Part shown: in pieces, positions 1-8,255 of the stretch
Layout: each line of letters opens with the position of its first letter
Numbering within the stretch: position 1 is the stretch's first letter
Assembly (NCBI RefSeq): GCF_014253065.1
Contig: NZ_JACLZK010000001.1
Coordinates: 248,001-312,000 of the forward strand
DNA from: Campylobacter massiliensis
GTDB taxonomy: Bacteria > Campylobacterota > Campylobacteria > Campylobacterales > Campylobacteraceae
Direction of reading: 5' to 3'
Length of the DNA stretch: 64,000 nucleotides
Position numbers and translations under genes: made by a program
Notes under the pieces: model-generated
Told to the model about the DNA's origin: nothing
The model's database searches: none
What the model saw: only the letters and a program-made list of their open reading frames with translations

Positions 1-218
1 ACGATCTCTTCGTGATTTGGCAGGGCGTTTACGTCCGTACCGATGAGATCTTTTTTAGAAAAGACTACTTTTCCGTCTACTTCAACTATGAAGTTTCCGC
101 CGCTACCGACGATTTTGCTAATATTAGCACCTGGAATTTGACTTAAAAATTCTTCTTCTACACGAGAAGCTACCGGTCTATAGTTTCAAGAATTGCAATA
201 TGTAATCTTTACTTCCAT
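1..218 (-). CDS. SelW/Rdx-family selenoprotein with in-frame UGA, C-terminus outside the window
   Basis: The reading frame starts at the ATG at 218-216 behind an AGGAAGG ribosome site and stays open to the window edge apart from one TGA at 188-186. Reading that TGA as selenocysteine gives YCNSUNYRPVASRVEEEF near the N-terminus, the CxxU redox motif of the SelW-like Rdx family, where the Cys/Sec pair follows the first beta strand. About 72 codons are present and family members are usually 70-100 residues, so little is missing. A conventional gene caller would miss the gene or start it after the UGA. Family function is thiol redox chemistry; the substrate is unknown. The alternative is a pseudogene with a nonsense codon, but its position exactly at the expected Sec site argues against this. 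Confidence 0.85.
155..169 (-). promoter_or_regulatory. candidate bacterial SECIS stem-loop
   Basis: Starting 16 nt after the UGA (188-186), the transcript can fold CTTCT-CGTGT-AGAAG, a perfect 5-bp stem with a 5-nt loop. The apical loop begins about 21 nt after the UGA and has G as its second base. This fits the general rule for bacterial SECIS elements of a stem-loop shortly downstream of the UGA with a G early in the loop. It was found by eye and not folded by computer. Confidence 0.5.
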
Positions 219-248
219 TTTCCTTCCTTTCGAATTTAAAGTGGCGCG

Positions 249-254
249 ATTATA
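249..254 (-). promoter_or_regulatory. -10 box for the SelW-like gene
   Basis: TATAAT on the minus strand, about 30 nt upstream of the ATG at 218. It lies back to back with a plus-strand TATAAT at 277-282, making a compact divergent promoter region. Confidence 0.5.
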
Positions 255-276
255 GCGCAAATTTAGCAAACGAGAG

Positions 277-282
277 TATAAT
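277..282 (+). promoter_or_regulatory. -10 box for the DJ-1 family gene
   Basis: A perfect TATAAT 25 nt upstream of the start codon at 308, followed by an AAGGAG ribosome site. No clear -35 is visible, which is usual for Campylobacter vegetative promoters. Confidence 0.5.
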
Positions 283-307
283 AATCCGAAAATTTAAGGA
301 GAAAATT

Positions 308-856
308 ATGAAAAAAGTTGCCGTGATTTTTGCCGACGGGTTTGAGGAGATAGAGGGCGTTAGCATCGTGGACGTGCTTAGACGAGGCGGCGTGGAGGCC
401 CATATAGTAGGCCTTGACAAGCTACCTATCACGGGTGCTCACGGAGTGAAATTCGTCTGCGACATGACGCTTTATGACCTCGAAATCGAGGAGTACGATA
501 TGCTGGTTTTGCCGGGCGGGTATACGGGCGTCACGAATATCTCAGGTAATCTAAAAATGAGAGAGACGATCAAAAAGTTTGATAAAAAAGGCAAATTCGT
601 CGCCGCCATTTGCGCCGCGCCGATAGCTCTTGGAGTGGCGGAGATCATGAGGGGCGAGTATACATGCTATCCTAGCTGTGAGGCTAGCGTCGAGGGCGGA
701 ACGTACGTGAGCGATAAAAACGTCGTGCAAAGCGGAAATATCATCACTTCAAAAGGCCCCGCCACCGCGATGGAGTTTGCTTTGGAGCTGGTTAAGGTTT
801 TAAACGGCGAGCAAGTTTATAACGAAGTGAAAAACGGACTCTTGTTTGTTAAATAA
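308..856 (+). CDS. DJ-1/PfpI family protein (ThiJ/YajL-like)
   Basis: A 182-residue cytosolic protein of the DJ-1/ThiJ superfamily, the usual length for a single-domain member. It has the opening strand VAVIFADGFEEIE with the conserved acidic residue near position 14-16, the segment MLVLPGG at about 65-71, and the nucleophile elbow AAICAAP with Cys102, the site of the reactive or oxidisable cysteine. Relatives act as glyoxalases or deglycases, chaperones or oxidative-stress proteins. The sequence does not decide among these. The start is supported by AAGGAG 5 nt upstream. It is divergent from the selenoprotein gene, so a shared redox-related role is possible but unproven. Confidence 0.85.
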   Translation: MKKVAVIFADGFEEIEGVSIVDVLRRGGVEAHIVGLDKLPITGAHGVKFVCDMTLYDLEIEEYDMLVLPGGYTGVTNISGNLKMRETIKKFDKKGKFVAAICAAPIALGVAEIMRGEYTCYPSCEASVEGGTYVSDKNVVQSGNIITSKGPATAMEFALELVKVLNGEQVYNEVKNGLLFVK

Positions 857-1236
857 CGATTTGATGGTTCAAATTTAACGAAGGCCGCGCGTTTTGCTTT
901 TATCGAAGGCGCGGCTTAAATTTAAACAAAGCGTGCAAACGTTAAATTTGCGGCCGTGAAATTATGTAAACTGCCGATAAAATCGCGCTTCTTGGCTCAA
1001 TTATAAATTTATTTGCGCTGATCGGCCGACGTTTCACGACCAAAATGCTTTAAATTTACGGCAAAATTTACCTAGTCAAAAACCGCCAAATAAAAAATAA
1101 ATTTTTAAAAGCGTTTCTTGAGGTTTAAATTTACAAAAAATTATAAAAATATCAATTTTTATCTAGCTTTTTTATTTAAATTCAGGTATCATCTCTTAAC
1201 CGATTTATCGGGAATTTGATTTAAGGAAACGTTACT
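857..1236. other. intergenic, 380 nt
   Basis: No convincing gene. The first part holds a possible terminator for the DJ-1 gene: arms GCCGCGC (884-890) and GCGCGGC (909-915) with an 18-nt loop and few following Ts. The second part is AT-rich leader DNA for the RRM gene with several AAATTT motifs. Confidence 0.5.
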
Positions 1237-1482
1237 GTGAATATTTACGTCGGTAACTTGTCATATCGCATGACTGAGGCAGAGCTTAAGGATACATTTG
1301 CGCCTTTTGGCGAAGTAAAACGCGCGAAAATCGTCAAAGATCGCGACACGAATCGCTCAAAAGGATTCGGATTCGTCGAGATAGAAAACGATGCAGACGC
1401 GCTAAAAGCGATCGAAGCGCTAAACAACAAGGAAGTAGGCGGCAGAGCTCTAAGAGTAAACGAATCTAAACCTAAAGAATAA
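1237..1482 (+). CDS. small RRM-domain RNA-binding protein
   Basis: An 81-residue single RNA recognition motif. The RNP2 strand is IYVGNL (residues 3-8) and RNP1 is KGFGFVEI (42-49), each with the aromatic residues that stack on RNA bases. Small solitary RRM proteins of this type occur in cyanobacteria and epsilonproteobacteria and are thought to bind mRNA, but targets are unknown. The start is GTG at 1237, with AAGGA about 9 nt upstream. It is monocistronic, with its own terminator just downstream. Confidence 0.9.
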   Translation: MNIYVGNLSYRMTEAELKDTFAPFGEVKRAKIVKDRDTNRSKGFGFVEIENDADALKAIEALNNKEVGGRALRVNESKPKE

Positions 1483-1486
1483 TCCG

Positions 1487-1508
1487 GCCGTCAAATCTGA
1501 CGGCTTTT
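1487..1508 (+). terminator. rho-independent terminator after the RRM gene
   Basis: Perfect 7-bp stem GCCGTCA/TGACGGC with loop AATC, followed by TTTT, starting 5 nt after the stop codon at 1482. Confidence 0.8.
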
Positions 1509-1552
1509 AACTAATTTTTAAATTTAAGCTTTTTAACCAAATTTCACTCCAA

Positions 1553-2689
1553 ATGAACCAAAAAATCACCTCTCGTATCGCTCCGACGCCAAGCGGCTTT
1601 TTGCACGCGGGCAATGTTTACAACTTCTTGCTGACCTATCTTTTTACTCGTGCGTTTGACGGGATTTTGTACTTAAGGATCGACGACTACGACCTGCCGC
1701 GCTACCGCAGGCAATACGTGGAAAATATCTTTCGCGTGCTTGATATGTTGGGCATTGATTTTGACGGCGGTCCCGGCGGAGTGGAGGAATTTGAGAGTAA
1801 ATTTAGCTCCAAATTTCGCCTTGATGCCTACCAAAACGCGCTAAAAAAGCTCGAGCAAAAAGGCGTTTGCTATGCTTGCGAGTGCTCGCACTCGATGAAA
1901 AATTCGTTTAAAAACGGCATTTACGCGCGGGTTTGCGCGGAGAAAAATCTTAAATTTAAAAAAGACGAAACGACCATGCGGCTAAGCACCATCGACGGGG
2001 CGGAAATTTTAGTCGGGCAAAATTTGATAAATTTTGATGCTTTGGGGTGCGGCTCCAGCGGAGAGATGAGCCTGGCGGGCGGGCTTTGCGGTAATGAGCA
2101 AGCAGCGCAAGACGGCGTGGCAAACGGTTTAAAAAAATCGGCAAATTTGCTCGGCTCGGACAGAGGGAAACCTGGCGATAAGAAATTTAACCTAAATGAG
2201 GTAGAAAATTCGGAAGAACGCATTTTAAATTCGGCAAATTTGGGCGCCCTAAATTTGACGGACGAGACTGTGTTTGAAACGGAAAAATTCGCGCAAACCC
2301 AGAGCATAAATTTGGCGCAAATTTTGGGCGATTTCGTCGTTTGGAAAAAGGACGATACGCCCGCGTATAATCTCGCTAGCCTCGTGGATGACGAGATCTT
2401 AGGCATAAATTTGCTCGTGCGAGGCGAGGATCTGCTCGCGTGCTCGGCGGCGCAAAAGTACATGGCGCAGATACTGGACTACGATTTTGCGGGCGCAAAT
2501 TTCATCCATCACGGCTTGCTAGCGCATGGCGGCAAAAAGCTATCCAAAAGCTCGAGCGCACCGGCGGTAAGCGTAGCGGACGGTGCCAAAATCCACTATA
2601 AATTTGCTGCCCTTAAACTCGGCCTTGACGCATCAAAATGCGAAAGCCTATCCAATTTGCTTGAGATGTTTAAAGAGAAATTTGTTTGA
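1553..2689 (+). CDS. gluQ: glutamyl-Q tRNA(Asp) synthetase-like protein with large insert
   Basis: A class I glutamyl-tRNA synthetase catalytic domain without the anticodon-binding half. The signature HAGN is at residues 18-21 after RIAPTPSGFL, and KLSKS at 329-333. A zinc site of GluQ-RS type is visible as Cys109-x-Cys111 and Tyr124-x3-Cys128. GluQ enzymes activate glutamate and attach it to queuosine at position 34 of tRNA(Asp). This protein has 378 residues against about 300 for typical members. The extra length is a low-complexity block between the MRL at 142 and the conserved ILGDFVVW at 257. The alternative is a divergent duplicate GltX, but the missing anticodon domain favours GluQ. 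Confidence 0.75.
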   Translation: MNQKITSRIAPTPSGFLHAGNVYNFLLTYLFTRAFDGILYLRIDDYDLPRYRRQYVENIFRVLDMLGIDFDGGPGGVEEFESKFSSKFRLDAYQNALKKLEQKGVCYACECSHSMKNSFKNGIYARVCAEKNLKFKKDETTMRLSTIDGAEILVGQNLINFDALGCGSSGEMSLAGGLCGNEQAAQDGVANGLKKSANLLGSDRGKPGDKKFNLNEVENSEERILNSANLGALNLTDETVFETEKFAQTQSINLAQILGDFVVWKKDDTPAYNLASLVDDEILGINLLVRGEDLLACSAAQKYMAQILDYDFAGANFIHHGLLAHGGKKLSKSSSAPAVSVADGAKIHYKFAALKLGLDASKCESLSNLLEMFKEKFV

Positions 2690-2745
2690 TAGAATTTTAA
2701 ACGATAAATTTGACGATATGGAGCATCCGGCTTAAAAATGGTCCG

Positions 2746-3507
2746 CTAGAAATAATATTTTTTGATTTTATCCATTTCGATATCGCTTTTTTGTTCAAAA
2801 TACTCCTTTACTTCTATATAAGTTTTCTTATCGATTATGTATAAAAGATAGTTTTTGTTTGCTACTAGCCCAGTCAAGTAACCAGAATATTGAAGCTGTT
2901 GATCGCTTTGGGGCAAGCCGTTAATCACAATTGCTGAAAATATTGAAAACCCCTTTAATCTGCCAGAAAAAACGATATGAAAAAATAGCTTAAATAAAAT
3001 ATTAAGCGCAATAGGAATAACAATAAAATACCAAAGGCCTATGCACAAAATCAAAATACACATGAGTATAAAAATAATCTCTATAATGCGCGAAGAGGGC
3101 ATCAGCCAAAAACTCTTAGATAAATTTAGATCGCAGGACGCTAATTTTCTTTCGATTTTATCATTTTTGTAAAAGCAAATAAAATTTGAGGTAAATTTCA
3201 CCTCAAATCTATTTTTTATCACGCAAACGTAATACGAGATGATGATATATAGCAGTCCTTGCACGATAAAGTATCCCAAAATAATGTTATTTACTAAAAT
3301 CTGACGAGGCGTTTTGTCAAATTCAGGCCAAAAATAATCAAGTCCGAGCATTACAACGACCGTTGCGAAAATACAAAACGGAAGTAAATTTGCAACAAAA
3401 AACCTCTCGTAGTTTTTGATAACTATCGGCTCTTTATCGTAATCCCTCTCAAATTTATCCGAGCCTAAATTCGTGAAATTTAAGTCTTTTTTGTCTGCCG
3501 TATTCAA
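2746..3507 (-). CDS. uncharacterised four-helix membrane protein
   Basis: A 253-residue protein I do not recognise. Hydrophobic segments lie near residues 40-60 and 77-98, with a longer hydrophobic block around 140-180 that could hold two more helices. The remaining parts are polar, including a long C-terminal cytosolic or periplasmic tail rich in Lys and Tyr. Its DNA is clearly more AT-rich than its neighbours and uses A/T-ending codons, which hints at different ancestry. It converges with the gluQ-like gene and has a weak ribosome site. Confidence 0.6.
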   Translation of the reverse strand: MNTADKKDLNFTNLGSDKFERDYDKEPIVIKNYERFFVANLLPFCIFATVVVMLGLDYFWPEFDKTPRQILVNNIILGYFIVQGLLYIIISYYVCVIKNRFEVKFTSNFICFYKNDKIERKLASCDLNLSKSFWLMPSSRIIEIIFILMCILILCIGLWYFIVIPIALNILFKLFFHIVFSGRLKGFSIFSAIVINGLPQSDQQLQYSGYLTGLVANKNYLLYIIDKKTYIEVKEYFEQKSDIEMDKIKKYYF

Positions 3508-3865
3508 ATTTTACTCCCGCTACCTGCTAAATTTACCCGAATTTTAGCAAAATTTACGTCCGTCCGCGAGATTGCGTCAAATTTGCCGCTCAAATTTAAG
3601 CCGAATTTTGAGTCGTAAATTTAGATCAAATACGCGTCGCCGACTGCAAATTTTACGCCGCCGGCCCAAAAATCCGAGCGTCAAATTCGGGTTAAAATTT
3701 GACGGCAAAGCCTGAGCAAATTTTTGTAAAAATTCCAGTCTAAATTTTACGAAAAACTCGCTCAAGCAGCCTATTTCCCGCGCTTGCCTAAATTTAGGCC
3801 GGGCCGAATTTATCCGCCTAAAAGCAAAGTTTCTGTAAAATCAAAAGCATTAAAAAGGACGAAAA
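3508..3865. other. intergenic, 358 nt, motif-rich
   Basis: Contains many AAATTT copies and no convincing gene. A 62-codon open frame on the minus strand (3577-3765) consists largely of translated motif copies. TGTAAAAT near 3834-3841 is a plausible extended -10 for dnaE, about 25 nt upstream of its start. Confidence 0.5.
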
Positions 3866-6800
3866 ATGAGCGATTTTACAGATTTTACGCATCTGCACCT
3901 GCACACGGAGTATTCGCTGCTAGACGGAGCCAACCGTATCAAAGAGCTAGCTAAGACGCTAAAAAAACAAGGCGTCAAAGCCGCAGCCATCACCGACCAC
4001 GGCAATATGTTCGGCGCTATAGACTTTTATAAAACGATGAAAAATGAAGGCATAAAGCCGCTAATCGGCATCGAAGCCTACATCCACAACGGCGAGGAGC
4101 TGGGAGATAAAAGCACCAAGCAGCGCTTCCACCTCTGCCTCATCGCAAAAAACGAAATCGGCTACAAAAACCTGATGTATCTGAGCTCCATGAGCTATAT
4201 CGAGGGGTTTTATTATTATCCGCGTATCAACAAAAAGATACTAAAAGAGCACAGCGAAGGCATCATCTGCTCCTCGGCGTGCCTGCAAGGCGAGGTGAAC
4301 TGGAACCTCAACCAAAGCGAGCGAAATTTGCGTTTCGGCGCAGGCGGATATGAGGCGGCGAAAGAAGCCGCGCTGTGGTATAAAGATGTCTTTGGCGATG
4401 ATTTTTACCTAGAAATCATGCGCCACGGCATCGGCGATCAGCGTAGGATAGACGATGAAATCCTGCGCCTAGCAAAAGAGCTAAATATCAAGGTCATCGC
4501 AACTAACGACACGCACTATACGTTTAAGCAAAGAGCCGACGCGCACGAGGTTTTCATGTGTATCGCGATGAACAAACTGCTCGACGATCCAAACCGCCTG
4601 CGCCACAGCGTGCATGAGTTTTACGTAAAGACGCCCGCGCAGATGAGCGAGCTTTTCGCCGATATCCCCGAAGCCGTCACAAATACGCAAGAAATCGTAG
4701 ATAAATGCGACCTCACTATCAAGCTAGGCGACGCTACGCCGCCAAATTTTAAATTTACGCTCGAATACGCCGCCGAGCGAAATTTGAGCTTGCCCGAGCC
4801 TGATAAACGCTACAGCATACCAAACGACAGCGTGCTATTTGAGCACGAGTGCAGGCAGGGGCTAGAAGATAGGCTTAAATTCGTCCCCGCAGAGCGCCAC
4901 GAGGAGTATAGGACGCGTCTGCAGCGCGAGATAGATATCATAAACAAGATGAACTTCCCGGGCTATATGATGATCGTTTGGGACTTTATAAATGAAGCTA
5001 AAAAGCGCGGCGTGCCGGTAGGCCCGGGACGCGGCTCGGCGGCGGGCAGCCTAGTAGCCTATAGTCTAAAGATCACGGATCTGGATCCGCTGCCCTATAA
5101 CCTGCTTTTCGAGCGTTTTTTGAACCCGGAGCGCGTGAGCATGCCCGATATCGACGTGGACTTTTGTCAAAACCGCCGCGGCGAGATCATCGACTACGTC
5201 ATCGAAAAGTACGGCAAATTTAACGTGGCTCAAGTCATAACCTTCGGTAAGCTGCTGGCAAAAGGCGTCATCCGAGACGTCGCGCGAGTATGCGACATGC
5301 CCTATGCCGAGGCCGACGCTATGGCTAAGCTCATCCCTGACGAGCTAGGCATCACGCTAGAACAGGCCTTTGAAAAAGAGCCAAAGATCGGCGAGCTGAT
5401 AGCGACAAACTCAAATGCAAATAGAATTTGGAAATTCGCCCTTGACCTCGAAGGTCTAAACCGAAACGCCGGCATGCACGCGGCGGGCGTGGTCATCTCA
5501 AACGAGGAGCTGTGGAACAAAACCCCGCTTTTTCGTCAGCCAAACGCCGAGGAGGATCACTTCGTCACGCAGTATAGCCTAAAGTACCTAGAGGACGTCG
5601 ACCTCATCAAATTTGACTTCCTGGGGCTAAAGACTCTAACCGTGATAGATAACGCCGTAAAGCTCGTAAAAAAGAGATTTGGCAAGGAAATCATCTGGGA
5701 GCAGGTCAATAAAAACGACCCCAAAACCTACGAGACGATTAGTAGCGGCCAGACGCTGGGACTGTTTCAGATAGAGAGCGAAGGTATGCAAAAAGTCGGA
5801 GCCGATATGCGCCCCGACTGCTTCGAGGATATCATCGCGATGATCTCGCTTTACCGTCCGGGTCCGATGGATCTTATTCCTGATTTTATCAAGCGCAAGC
5901 ACGGCCTGGAGCCTATCACGTACATTTTCCCCGAGCTTCAGCCGATACTAGAGCCCACATACGGCGTTATCGTATATCAAGAGCAAGTTATGCAAATCGT
6001 GCAGACTATCGGCGGCTTTTCTTTGGGGGGCGCGGATCTCGTGCGCCGCGCGATGGGTAAAAAGATAAAAGAGGAGATGGATAGGCTAAAGGGCAAATTT
6101 ATCGAAGGCGCCGAGGCGCAGGGGCTAGACGGCAAAAAGGCCGACGAGCTGTTTGAGCTTATTTTGCACTTTGCTTCGTACGGATTTAACAAATCCCACG
6201 CCGCGGCCTACACCTACGTGACCTTTCAGACGGCCTATATGAAGACTTACTATCCGGCCGAATTTATGGCGGCTCTCATCACGAGCGAGGAGACCAACGC
6301 CGATAAGATTTCGCGCTACATCGACGAGTGTAAGCGCCTAGATATCGCTATCCTGCCGCCGTCGGTCAATAAATCTGCCAAAGAATTCTCAGTCGTTAGC
6401 GAAGGAGGCAAGGACGCCATCATCTATGGCCTAGGCGCGATAAAAGGCGTCGGAGGCGCGGCGATCGAAAATATCCTAGAGGAGCAGGCCAAGGGCGAGT
6501 TTAAGGATATCGACGACTTCGTCTCGCGCGTGGATAACTTTAAGGTAAATAAAAAAGTCTTTGAAAGCCTGATAAAATCGGGCTCGTTTGATAGTTTCGG
6601 CCTAACGCGCAAGATGATGCTAAATAACCTAGATAACATCGTAGAGGCGTGCAAAAATGCCGCAACTATCAAGAAAAACGCGGCCGAGAGCCTCTTTGGC
6701 GACGATGAGAGTATGGGCACGGTTAAAACTAGTCTCGTGCGCGACGACTCCGAGCTAGAACTAAAAACCAAGCTCAAATTTGAGCTAGAAAGCGTGGGTA

Positions 6801-7846
6801 TCTACCTCTCGGGCCACCCGCTAGACGAGTACCGCGAGCAAATCTCAAAGATAAAATACACGCTAAGCGATAAATTTGACGAGCTACCAGAAAATGGCGA
6901 GATGCTGCTCGTGGGCAAGATAGAGGACCTAACGACCAGGATCAGCAAGAAAAACGGCAAAAAAATGGGCACGATCGAGATGCTTGACTTTCACGGCACG
7001 GTCGAGATCGCGGTCTTTGACAGAGGTCTTGGCGCGGTCGAGTCGATGAGTGCGGACGAGCGCGATCTGCCGCATGCGTTTAAGGTTCGCTACTCCAAAG
7101 ACGGGCAGTTCATGCGCATAAATTTGGATAAAATTTTGACGCTAGATGAGGCTATGGGTATGGACTTTTCGCATCCGCTCGAAAAATACAAAGAGCAAAT
7201 CGAACAGATAAAACACACGCCTAGCAAAGACTTTGGCAAGATAGATAAGACCAGCGAGATCTTAGTCGTCGGCAAGATCAGAGAGGTCGCCAGCATCACG
7301 AGCAAAAAGAGCGGCAAAGAGTTTATGATGCTAAGCATCATGGATCTTTTTAGCACGTTTAAGGTTGCGGCGTTTGACTCCGAAAAGGGGCTCATCGATA
7401 GCCTAAGCGACGAGCAAAAGAACGCTCCGCTAGCCTTTAAGGTGCGCTACAGCCGCGACGATCAGGGCGCTCGCATAAACCTCATCGACGTCGTGAGCCT
7501 AGAGGATGCGCGCGATATGAATTTCCAAAGCAGAAGCTTTAAACAGCGCAAGGAAAGTAGCGGCGGCAGCTACCAAAACGGCCAGACGTCTAGCGAAAAC
7601 AGAGTCAAAAGAGAGCTTGAGGATCTGGTTTTGGAGCTAAATTTGGACGAAACGGGCAAGGATCTCATCACGCAAATTTACCGTGCCGCCATCGGCGAAC
7701 ACCGCGCCGCAGCCGATAAAAACAACAAACGCCTGATCATCCGTATCAAAGACGCGCAGGAAGGCCGCGCGCTGGTATATACGACGGAGTTTATCGTGGG
7801 TGAGGGTTTTGAGGAGAGGGCGCTAGGCTTAAGGCAGGCTGTTTAG
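3866..7846 (+). CDS. dnaE: DNA polymerase III alpha subunit, with internal tandem duplication
   Basis: The replicative polymerase catalytic subunit. It has the N-terminal PHP domain (HLHTEYSLLDGA from about residue 9), the palm with catalytic Asp428 and Asp430 in PDIDVDF, finger motifs such as RPGPMDLIPDFI, the helix-hairpin-helix region, and a C-terminal OB part. It has 1326 residues, whereas C. jejuni DnaE has about 1200. The excess is explained by two homologous copies in tandem of a roughly 119-residue block, at residues 984-1102 and 1103-1221. Each begins HPL, continues with a LLVGKI or LVVGKI strand, then FKVRYS and RINL. The ribosome site is AAGGACG at 3855-3861, and no other start is likely. 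Confidence 0.97.
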   Translation: MSDFTDFTHLHLHTEYSLLDGANRIKELAKTLKKQGVKAAAITDHGNMFGAIDFYKTMKNEGIKPLIGIEAYIHNGEELGDKSTKQRFHLCLIAKNEIGYKNLMYLSSMSYIEGFYYYPRINKKILKEHSEGIICSSACLQGEVNWNLNQSERNLRFGAGGYEAAKEAALWYKDVFGDDFYLEIMRHGIGDQRRIDDEILRLAKELNIKVIATNDTHYTFKQRADAHEVFMCIAMNKLLDDPNRLRHSVHEFYVKTPAQMSELFADIPEAVTNTQEIVDKCDLTIKLGDATPPNFKFTLEYAAERNLSLPEPDKRYSIPNDSVLFEHECRQGLEDRLKFVPAERHEEYRTRLQREIDIINKMNFPGYMMIVWDFINEAKKRGVPVGPGRGSAAGSLVAYSLKITDLDPLPYNLLFERFLNPERVSMPDIDVDFCQNRRGEIIDYVIEKYGKFNVAQVITFGKLLAKGVIRDVARVCDMPYAEADAMAKLIPDELGITLEQAFEKEPKIGELIATNSNANRIWKFALDLEGLNRNAGMHAAGVVISNEELWNKTPLFRQPNAEEDHFVTQYSLKYLEDVDLIKFDFLGLKTLTVIDNAVKLVKKRFGKEIIWEQVNKNDPKTYETISSGQTLGLFQIESEGMQKVGADMRPDCFEDIIAMISLYRPGPMDLIPDFIKRKHGLEPITYIFPELQPILEPTYGVIVYQEQVMQIVQTIGGFSLGGADLVRRAMGKKIKEEMDRLKGKFIEGAEAQGLDGKKADELFELILHFASYGFNKSHAAAYTYVTFQTAYMKTYYPAEFMAALITSEETNADKISRYIDECKRLDIAILPPSVNKSAKEFSVVSEGGKDAIIYGLGAIKGVGGAAIENILEEQAKGEFKDIDDFVSRVDNFKVNKKVFESLIKSGSFDSFGLTRKMMLNNLDNIVEACKNAATIKKNAAESLFGDDESMGTVKTSLVRDDSELELKTKLKFELESVGIYLSGHPLDEYREQISKIKYTLSDKFDELPENGEMLLVGKIEDLTTRISKKNGKKMGTIEMLDFHGTVEIAVFDRGLGAVESMSADERDLPHAFKVRYSKDGQFMRINLDKILTLDEAMGMDFSHPLEKYKEQIEQIKHTPSKDFGKIDKTSEILVVGKIREVASITSKKSGKEFMMLSIMDLFSTFKVAAFDSEKGLIDSLSDEQKNAPLAFKVRYSRDDQGARINLIDVVSLEDARDMNFQSRSFKQRKESSGGSYQNGQTSSENRVKRELEDLVLELNLDETGKDLITQIYRAAIGEHRAAADKNNKRLIIRIKDAQEGRALVYTTEFIVGEGFEERALGLRQAV
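6815..7528 (+). repeat. in-frame tandem duplication in dnaE (2 x 357 nt, diverged)
   Basis: Copy 1 is 6815-7171 and copy 2 is 7172-7528, with a period of 119 codons. Corresponding landmarks are HPLDEYREQI/HPLEKYKEQI, LLVGKIEDL/LVVGKIREV, AFKVRYSKD/AFKVRYSRD and MRINLDKI/ARINLIDV. The copies differ at many codons, so the event is old and both copies have been kept as open coding sequence. Confidence 0.85.
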
Positions 7847-8255
7847 ATTTGAGAATTTACGGCTCGTCTTTTTGGTTTATACTTCGCTGCTTTTAAATTT
7901 AGCTTGGTCATTACCCGCACGGTAGCTCCCGTCGTAAAATTTAAAAGCGGCTTGTCTCGCGAGCGCTTTTTGAATTTAAATTTGACGACGCAAGATTAAT
8001 CAAATTTGACTGATTTATCGGCAAGCTTTGGGCTTAAATTTAAAGAAAACACGCGAGAAAGCGTGCTAAAAGAGCTAATGAGGCTTAAAAAAGCATACTA
8101 AGACTCGTGGTAAATCGCAAAAAAAGCAAAAGCCGGACGTAAAAGTCTAGCCGTTTTCTTATAAATTTGGCTTCCAAAGCCGTCTTTTTGCTTTCAAATG
8201 ATACAATTCTGATTTCAATTATTACATTTTGTCTTTAAATTTGACGGGAGCTCTT
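7847..8255. other. intergenic, about 410 nt
   Basis: No clear gene. It holds a 28-codon open frame ending at about 8101 with a natural-looking C-terminal sequence (ENTRESVLKELMRLKKAY), possibly a gene remnant. A weak hairpin GGCTT-CCA-AAGCC at 8169-8181 is followed by a T-run. GATACAAT near 8198-8205 could be the -10 of the following operon. Confidence 0.4.

Noticed and set aside
1921-2463. 180-codon frame antisense to the gluQ-like gene
   Set aside because: It is a shadow of a gene with clear family motifs on the other strand; length alone is not support.
3577-3765. 62-codon open frame on the minus strand between an unknown membrane protein and dnaE
   Set aside because: It consists mainly of translated AAATTT motif runs, has no ribosome site and no recognisable domain.
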